A stretch of 64,000 nt of DNA from Synaphobranchus kaupii (lineage: Eukaryota > Chordata > Actinopteri > Anguilliformes > Synaphobranchidae). The notes beneath the pieces were generated by a model, which did not search any database, was not told the origin of the DNA, and was given only the letters and a program-made list of their open reading frames with translations. Of this stretch, positions 34,101 to 43,100 are shown piece by piece (positions within the stretch are counted from its first letter, which is position 1; each line of letters begins with the position of its first letter). The position numbers and the translations under genes are program-made. Location of the stretch: positions 16,227,296-16,291,295 of the forward strand of contig CM056389.1 in NCBI GenBank assembly GCA_029718625.1, in the 5' to 3' direction.

Positions 34101-37100
34101 CAAGAGATGGGTGGGGGCAAGAGACGACAAGGGAAAGAAGAAGACAGATGGAGGGGGAGTTTTGGGCTGGGACCCAATCAAAACCTTCACCCATCTGGTA
34201 ATCTCTCAAGGCTGTGGGAGAGCTTGCATTTAGAAGGAAGCCGTCTCTGTTTGCCTTACTGAACGCGTAGGAGGGCTTCCTGTTCTACATCAAAATGGCC
34301 GCCATGGACGCGGTCTCATCAATACAACAAAACAGGCAGGTCAGACATGAGTTTGCCTTCGCCTAGGGCCTGAAATACCACAAGGTCTGAGCCCCAGGAC
34401 AGAAAGGAGGAGAAAATAAGAAATGTTTACAGAAATGGGGGGGAAAAAAATAGAGAACAAAATGTAAATTAGTATCGATGAAAGAGTGAGATGTTATGAA
34501 CCCAGAAATGGCTGGAGCCACATTTCCCTGTATCAAATCACTGAACGATTCTTTGAACCAGTCAAAACATTTTGCTCTTCACATCAGAATAAAATGTTTG
34601 GTTGAAATGAGAACAAAATGATTGGCTGAGATCAGTTATAGCGTACGGAAGCTCTGTCCATTTTTGGTTCATAAGGCCTTATTCTCTCATCACTTTGCAT
34701 TATATTGAATGAATAAAAAAGGGTTGGCAGATATGTAAATTAATAATAATAAAAAAACTCCTTTAACACTAGCACTCAAGCCTGGGTAAATCTGGCCCAC
34801 CTCACCTCATCACACAAGGAGGCAATGAGGGAATTAATTCAGTTTATAACAATGTTATATTTGTATTCCTCAATATCTCATTTGGACATCCTGCGGGTAT
34901 TTTACAGAGCAGGATAAGGGTGTTATCTGGCTAACCTTTGTAAATATTTTGAATTTTATGACATCCGATTGGATGAGAGCATGGATCACTTCAAAATATT
35001 TACAAAAGTTAGTCGTCTAACTGCTTGATCCTGCTTTGTGAAGAATCACCTAGTTTTGTTTATTTATTTACTTATTTATTTTAGATGTGAGAACCATATT
35101 TATAAATGTATAAAATGCCACAGATGTATAAAATATGTATAAAATGCCACAGAGTTATAGAAACCCTACTTCAAATGCTTTACTGGAGTAACTGGAAAGA
35201 TTGTTACCTATCAACTTGGACATAAAAGAATAATCGTCCTTCTATAAAGCAAACTTTCTGATATTTCATCTTAACCGTTTACTTTTAAACGGTAATGGTT
35301 ATTGTTAGTTTATTGTAGAGTTTGTGTGTGTTAAGGCTTGGAATTTCAGAAAAAAGCAAGCTGGTGAAAGGCCAACATTGGGTGCAAACACATCAAACCG
35401 TCTTCAGCTATAAGAATATTTGAAGAGTCACATGCAGGGAGCATCGCTCTTGAGGTGGTCATCACTGGTGGCCATCGTCTGGCCCTGAAGGATTTTGGAG
35501 GGTGTGCTCTGTTCCTCTGGGGAACTTCCCCTTGGGGCTTCGGCCTCCACCCCTGTACCTGCAAACTGCCTGTCGGATGTCCCTCTGGCTCCGAATTTAG
35601 TCACCAGTTTCCCGTTGGACTGGAATATGAAGACACAGCAGGCCTTATTGTCAACGGCGATTATGTGACCGTTGCGGTCCACGGCGACGCCCTTCGGCCC
35701 CATCAGACGGCCCGCTCCAATTTTGTTCTGCAAAGGAAGGATGGTTGCCGGTGAGAGTCTGGAATACTGTTGGCAGGGGCACTAGGGAAGCTGTCGGAAT
35801 GTTCTTCCGTTCAGCCGAAAATTCCGAGCCCGCACCTTGAACTTCCCGTCAGAGGAGAAGATGCTGACCCATCGGTTGTCGTAGTCGGCCACGATTATGT
35901 CGCCGTTCATATCCACGGTGACACCAGTGGGACGCTGTAGCTGCCCGGGGGAACGACCTCTGACCCCAAACCTCAGCTTGAACTGTCCGTCATTGGAGAA
36001 CACCTTCAAAAGGAACAGGTGAGGGACTTTTAACAGTGTAACAACAGATATGGGGAGAAACTGAAAGCCACAGAAAACTATACATTAAATGCTGTTTTGT
36101 TTATTTCTGAACCAAGAACATTTTACAATTATGGGAAACATCCCATAACATCCATATGGGCAAAATCCCGTAATTCTAAAGTATTTTTTAGTCTTGTGCC
36201 TATGGTTTCTCTGTCATTGCATGCAGTGTTATATAAATATAGTGTTCATTTTTTCTTGTGTTCATTAGTCATCTGCTGTGCTTTCTTTAACAATCTAATT
36301 TCCTCCTTAGAGATTAATAAAATATTCATCATCATCTTCAACATATTAATCATCCATTCCATACAGAATATAAACCGTGTTGACTCTGCAGTGACCCTAC
36401 ATGGCCTTTAGAGGCCTCCCTAAAGCCCAGGTAACACACCTGTACCTGTGGCGTGTGCTCACCTGGATACACTGGGCTCCCTAAAGCCCAGGTAACACAC
36501 CTGTACCTGTGGCGTGTGCTCACCTGGATACACTGGGCTCCCTAAAGCCCAGGTAACACACACACACCTGTACCTCTAGCGTATGCTCACCTGGATACAC
36601 TGGGCTCCCTAAAGCCAAGGTAACACACACACACCTGTACCTCTAGCGTGTGCTCACCTGGAAATATTGGGCTCCCTAAACCCCAGGTAACACACACACC
36701 TATACCTCTAACGTGAGCTTACCTGGATACACTGGGCTCCCTAAACCCCAGGTAACACACACACACACCTGTACCTCTAGCGTGTGCTCACCTTGATACA
36801 CTGGGCTCCCTAAACCCCAGGTGACACACACACACCTGTACCTCTAGCATGTGCTCACCTGGATATACTGGGCTCCCTAAACCCCAGGTAACACACACAC
36901 ACCTGTACCTCTAGCGTGTGCTCACCTGGATACACTGGGCTCCTTAAACCCCAGGTAACACACACACACCTGTACCTCTAGCATGTGCTCACCTGGATAC
37001 ACTGGGCTCCCTAAACCCCAGGTAACACACACACACCTGGACCTCTAGCGTGTGCTCACCTGGATACACTGGGCTCCATAAACCCCAGGTAACACACCTG

Positions 37101-40100
37101 TACCTGTAGCATGTGCTCACCTGGATGCACTGGTTGTTGCTGTCTGCCACCACCACTCTGCCGTTGCTGGAGGTGGAGATGCCCTGCAGGTTAGTGAACT
37201 CTCCCCTCTCCCGCCCACGCGTACCTGAGAGAGCACAGCGGCACAATAAAGCAGCCCTGAGGTCACAAATCTACAACGGAATCCTTCGAGGAAAAAAAAA
37301 GAACCGAAAGGATGTAGATTCTAGAACACTGAGTAATACATTCCATTCCATTATGGTACATTAGCTCCATTTAGCAGAAGCTCTTTTGCAGAGAATTTTA
37401 CAATGCAGGAACACATAAGTGCATTTGAGCAACAGCGCCAGGCCTGGCTAACAGCGCTCCCAGATCGGCGAGTGTATGTGCAGCATCATTAAAGCACTAC
37501 ATTTAACCACATTAACCTCAGCAACCAAGAACAATGATGCAAATATTATATACACACAGAGAAATAAACAATAACATCAAAATACCTTTGCTTTGTTGCC
37601 ATTATTTCCAGCATCTTATTTAGTCTTCTGCAAATGTTATTTCTATATTCTCCTTTTATGCTTCTGCAAATTAATACATTTTCATTTCATTGTATCTGTA
37701 CATGGCCATCTGCCTTGTTTCTATAAATGAAAATGTGTCATGCAGCTTAATCTGGTTGTTTTGATTACTGTGCATTGTCCCTTTTAACAAATTAAAACAA
37801 GGAAATTACGTACGTACAAAAGAACAAACTGAACATTTTAAATCAGGGGTTCACAACCTCAATCCTGGAGGTTTCTGTGTGCGGCTTGTGTTCCAACCAA
37901 TTAATCTGGTTTAATATTATAGACACAAATGCTGGTTCATACCTCTATCGGACCACAGTAATACATGTCTATGTCTACAGTCAGCAGATCCACCTTTTAT
38001 GGCTTTAACAAAAATGCCAGATGAAATAAATGATTGTGCTACTTAAATAATAAATAATTAGGCACAGAGGTTGGAGTACAAAGGCATTCTTGCTTGACCT
38101 ATGTCATGACAGTTCCTTCAAACACACTGATTTACCTTAACTTATGTCCTGACGGTTCTTTCCAACACACTGTATTACCTTGACCTGTGTCATGACAGTG
38201 CATTCCAAGACAAACCACTGCTCAAAATGAAAACTTAATTTAAGGCAAAAATGTGCACCACTCCATAGTTAGCCAGCTTTGTATAGGTCAGAGCTACATG
38301 AATGAATGAACAAATACATAAATTAATCTACGTACTGCTATAAATATCAGGGGGTTATACTACAAAGTAAAACCCGGAACCCTCCCAAATCTGGAACATG
38401 GACTGGAGTAAAAACAGCCGTTCCAGATTTTACTCAGTGCACTTATCCAACTAACTCCGTAATCCTGCTTCGTAGTATAGCCCCCAGATATAAGACGAGT
38501 GCAAAATCCAAAATGTCCCTTTGGTCTGTAAACGAAAAGAAAGTACGTGATCTCACCGACTCTGTAGATGAGCTCGTCCTCGATGGGGTTCTCCTTCTTC
38601 TTGCTGGTGCTGTACATGCTGGAGGGGCGCCTGACGGCCTTCTGCCGAATGTGCCCCCCGCCCCCGCTCGGCGACTTCACCCTCCGTTTGACGTCGTCGG
38701 GGGACTGGGGCACGTCGGAGGGCTTGACGGCGCGCAGTCGGAAGGGGCTCCCCCTCACGGGCTGCCCGTAGAGCAGCAGGGCGAAGGAGAACTCCCCCTC
38801 CGAGCGCAGCGTGTACCCCACCTCGTACGTGCCGTTCTTGTTGTCCGCCACCTCGGCCTCGGCCCGCGCCCCGTCGGGCCCCACGATCTCGGCGTGGAGG
38901 GCGGCGTTGCCCGTGCGCACCAGCTCCCCGTCCTTGTCCTTGGTGGTGACGGTGACGGACGCGTGCTGGCCCACCAGGGCGTGCCGCAGCCCCTCCCCCG
39001 TGGCCACGCTGGTGTGCCCCACGGCTCCCGTGGTGAGCAGGACCCCCAGGTTTTGGATGGAGCGGCGCAGGCCCTCCGTCTCCACCAGGCAGTCCAGGTG
39101 GCCGTTCTCGTGCGGCTGCTCGGGGAAGTCGTGGCGGGCCAGGGCGCTGACCCGCTCGCTCATCTGCTTCTGGACCAGCAGGACCTCGGTGGCGCTGCCG
39201 TGGTCTAGGGCCTGCTGCGTGAAGCTGCAGCTGCTCTGGATGTGCTCCTTCCCCTGGAGCAGGGAGGCCAGCTGGGCCTGGAGAACCTGGGGGTTCAGCA
39301 GCCGGGTCACACCCTGACACCCCAATACCCCTAACACCCGACACCCTGACACCCCAATACTCCTAACACCTCGACACCCCAATACTCCTAACACCTCCAC
39401 ACCCTGACACCCCAATACTCCTAACACCTCGACACCCCAATACTCCTAACACCTCGACACCCTGACACCCCAATACTCCTAACACCTCGACACCCTGACA
39501 CCCCAATACTCCTAACACCTCGACACCCCAATACTCCTAACACCTCCACACCCCAATACCCCTAACACCTCCACACCCCGACACCCTGACACGCCGACAC
39601 CCCAATACTCCTAACACCCCGACACCCCAATACCTCTAACACCTCGACACCCCAATACCCCTAACACCGCGACACCCCAATACCCCTAACACCTCCACAC
39701 CCCAATACCCCTAACACCCCTAACACCTCGACACCCTGACACGCCGACACCCCAATACCCCTAACACCTCGACACCCCAATACCCCTAACACCTCGACAC
39801 CCCGACACACGGGCAAGCATGGGAGGGCCAGAGGGCCTGTCTCCCACACCCTTGCACTCATCCCCACACAGGGACAAAGCCTCAGCTCTGGTTAGTTCCA
39901 CTGTCCCAGCTTTAACTGCCTGGAGTGGTTATATGAAAGAGTAAAACAGCTTGGATCTTGTAAGCTTTTGACACCTTATAACAGGGGTTGGCATCTATCC
40001 TCGGGCCAATATTTTTTTTTAGCAGATGTTGGGCGGGCCACACCATAATTACAAAAACTTGCAGGCTAATTGCCTGCAATATTAATCACACCTGACAAAT

Positions 40101-43100
40101 ACGCCTACATAACGACAATAAGATTAGAATGCGTTACCCTGACTACACTGCGTTACCTAATGCGCTAACCCATCTCACTGTTTTCAAATCAACTTTCAGG
40201 CTACAGTAGCCTACGTCGCAAACGTGCATGGTTGGCTACAACATCATTTAAAGTATAAGACCTACCAGACTATTACTGCCAGGATGCTGGGAGAGAGAGA
40301 GAGAGAAATGAGGATGAAGGGAAGAAGGGAGTGAGTGAGAGAGGAGGAGGAGGAGGATACTATGAGAGAGAAAGAGAGGACTATGCTGGGAGATAAAAAG
40401 AGATGATTCTGGGAGAGAAAGAGAGAGTGAGGAATGCTGAGAGAGGGAGAGAAAGAGAGGAGGGAGAGCAGCAGTGACAGCAGAGGATTCTGGGAATGGG
40501 GGGGGTGGAGCTGACCTTCTGCTTGGTGCTGCAGATGTTCTCCAGGTCGTTGATGAGAGCGCTCTTGCGCAGGTGCAGCGCTCGCTCCAGCTCCTCGAAG
40601 GTGCTGCTGATCTCGCTCACCGCCTCGTTCTTACGCTCCATCAGCTGCCGGGAGATCTCGTTCACTAGCTCGATGGCCGCCGTCAGCTGGGGGAGCCTGG
40701 TGGGAGAGCGGCGAAAAGCGCCCCGTCAGAACGGACCCGGCCAGAACCATTCAGCCCAAACTCTGACCAAATTACCAGGACAACACCACTTAGGGATCCC
40801 ATATGTGACAACATTACTGACATTTTAAACAGTTATGGGGTTTAGTTATACTAAGCCGTTTCCTTGCCACAGTTTGCATTAGGCTTGCTAGTGGGGGTTT
40901 AGGCCGGGGTTTTCTGCTAAGCGTATTGTGACAATTGTTTGTGAAATGTGCTATATAAATACATTTCGATTTTTTTAAATTTGTTTTTGTAAACTGATAT
41001 GTAATTGTGGCAAATCGGGGCAATCTGACACCACGCCTACTGGTTAAATGGGCACGCTCACCAGGCTTGGGTTAGCCAATCAGCTCAAGCCTGGTGCGGG
41101 TGCCCATTTAACCAGTAGGCGTGGTGTCAGATTGCCCCGATTTGCACTCCTAGACCGAGCCCCGCCGTAGTAATCAATCAAATCAAACAGTGCTGAGTGT
41201 TTAAACCCATTTTTACTTTGAATTAGTCACACATTCCTACACCACTTTGTAATGAAGAAAAGAAAAGTCATTGGTCTGTACATAAATGCATATGGAAATG
41301 ATCTATAACAACTTCTACATTAAAGATTTACTCAGTATGACAGACAGTATGTAGGACAGACAGTATGTATGACAGACAGTATGTACGACAGACAGTAAGG
41401 TAATACCTAAAGTAAGGTAATGCATTATGAACTTTGCTATGGTAACGCTGTAGAATCCCACCGAGGCTGGAGACAAAAATAAGCTTCCCCCCTTCTTGTC
41501 CTAAAGGTATGGAATACACCTGTACCTGTTGCGAATTGCGTCCAGCTGGTTCTTGAGGGCGGCCTTGTGCTGTTCCAGGACGTCCCGCAGTGGTACGGTC
41601 ACATGCTCCCGGTGTTCCCCCTCGGTGCAGTCCAGACACATCGCCGTCTCGCACGACTCGCAGTAAAACTCCATCACCTGCAGGGGGCGCCGGAGGACAA
41701 GCCGGTGTTACATGTTAATCACTCCGCACAGGAAACGGTGCCAAGCTTTTGCACTTTTTGTTCCACTTCTGTGTAACTGCTGGCTGCCGTCTGTTCCGCC
41801 TTCACCCCCACCCTGATTTTCCCTGCGCTCGTGGGCCAAAATGAAGAGACGAAGATCTGGATTCAATCAACATTATTATTCCTTAATTCTGCAAACGTTA
41901 CTGATTTCCTTCACAAAACACAGTTTGGCAAATTTGGTTTTGGTGATTACTTAACTTGGCAAGCGGGTGAGCTGGGGAAGGAAGAAAGGACAAATCTGTG
42001 TAACTGTGTAAGAAGAAGAACAAATCAAATTTTAAGGCCTAAAAGTTGAATCCAGGCCTAATAGTTTTGCCTCTGGCAACTCTTTCCTGCATGTTTAGGG
42101 ACTTGTAGAGCTTTGATAGAGGCAGGATGGAGCTCGCCTCGCCCTGGTACTTAGGGACAGGACGGCGCAGGATAGGGGCTCATTTTGCGCAGGTGATAGC
42201 CAGTGGCGACTGGCTCCTGAACTGAAAACTGACAGTGCCAAAAAACTTCCCCTTAAACAGATTATTGTTCTCGACCTGGGGCGGTATTCCACAAAACAGG
42301 ATTATCACGTTATCCAGACCCAACTGTGAGGACTATATGGTTGTATCCTCACATTAGTCAGACTGCAGTCGACGAAAACGCACTAGAATCTGGTTTAGGA
42401 GTGTGATTTAGTCATGAATATTGTTAGCTGCTGATATTGAAGAACGTTTCTGAGTGGTATTGGTATTATTTTAGAATTATCTGGCTAACTTGATTACCCT
42501 GCTTAGTGGAATACCCCCCTGTTTTCAATAATTTCCCAAGATAACGACAGCGATTCATTCACAAATTACTCAATAACATCAGATAGAGTTCTCCTCAATT
42601 AGGCTATTAGACGAGCAATAAAATGATTTTCATTTGCATTGCAAAATTGTGCACATTTTATTGACAATATGTAAAATTGTGGATACATGTATTCTTCGTT
42701 CTCCACACTCACACTCAGAGAAAATTCACAGCAAAGATCTGCACTGCACATATTTTTTCGATTTAAAATCTTGAGGCGCAGGTTTTGTTTGATCGGCTTT
42801 ATTGCAGGCTGTGCTGAAAGCTCAGGAGGTTACAGAGTAGTGTACTTAGTGAGTAAAACAAATTTTTCCAAATTTTGTTTATTGTTTAATCTCCCTTACA
42901 TGATGTGACGAAAGGAGCTGTGTGTTTACCTGCCAATAGATTTATTGATTATTGAGTTAATTTAATTTTCCTTGATTAACAAGTGTGCCAAACAATAATT
43001 CAGATTGTTGGCGCACTTGTTAATGAAGGAAAAGTTATTGAAATAGGTTGACACCAATGATGAGTTTAATGGGAAGTTTTCCGTCTATTTTCAACTCAGC

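Noticed and set aside
38513..39344. Long open frames in other frames of trim3 exon 5
   Set aside because: High GC content suppresses stops; only the minus-strand frame with TRIM3 similarity and matching splice phases is real.
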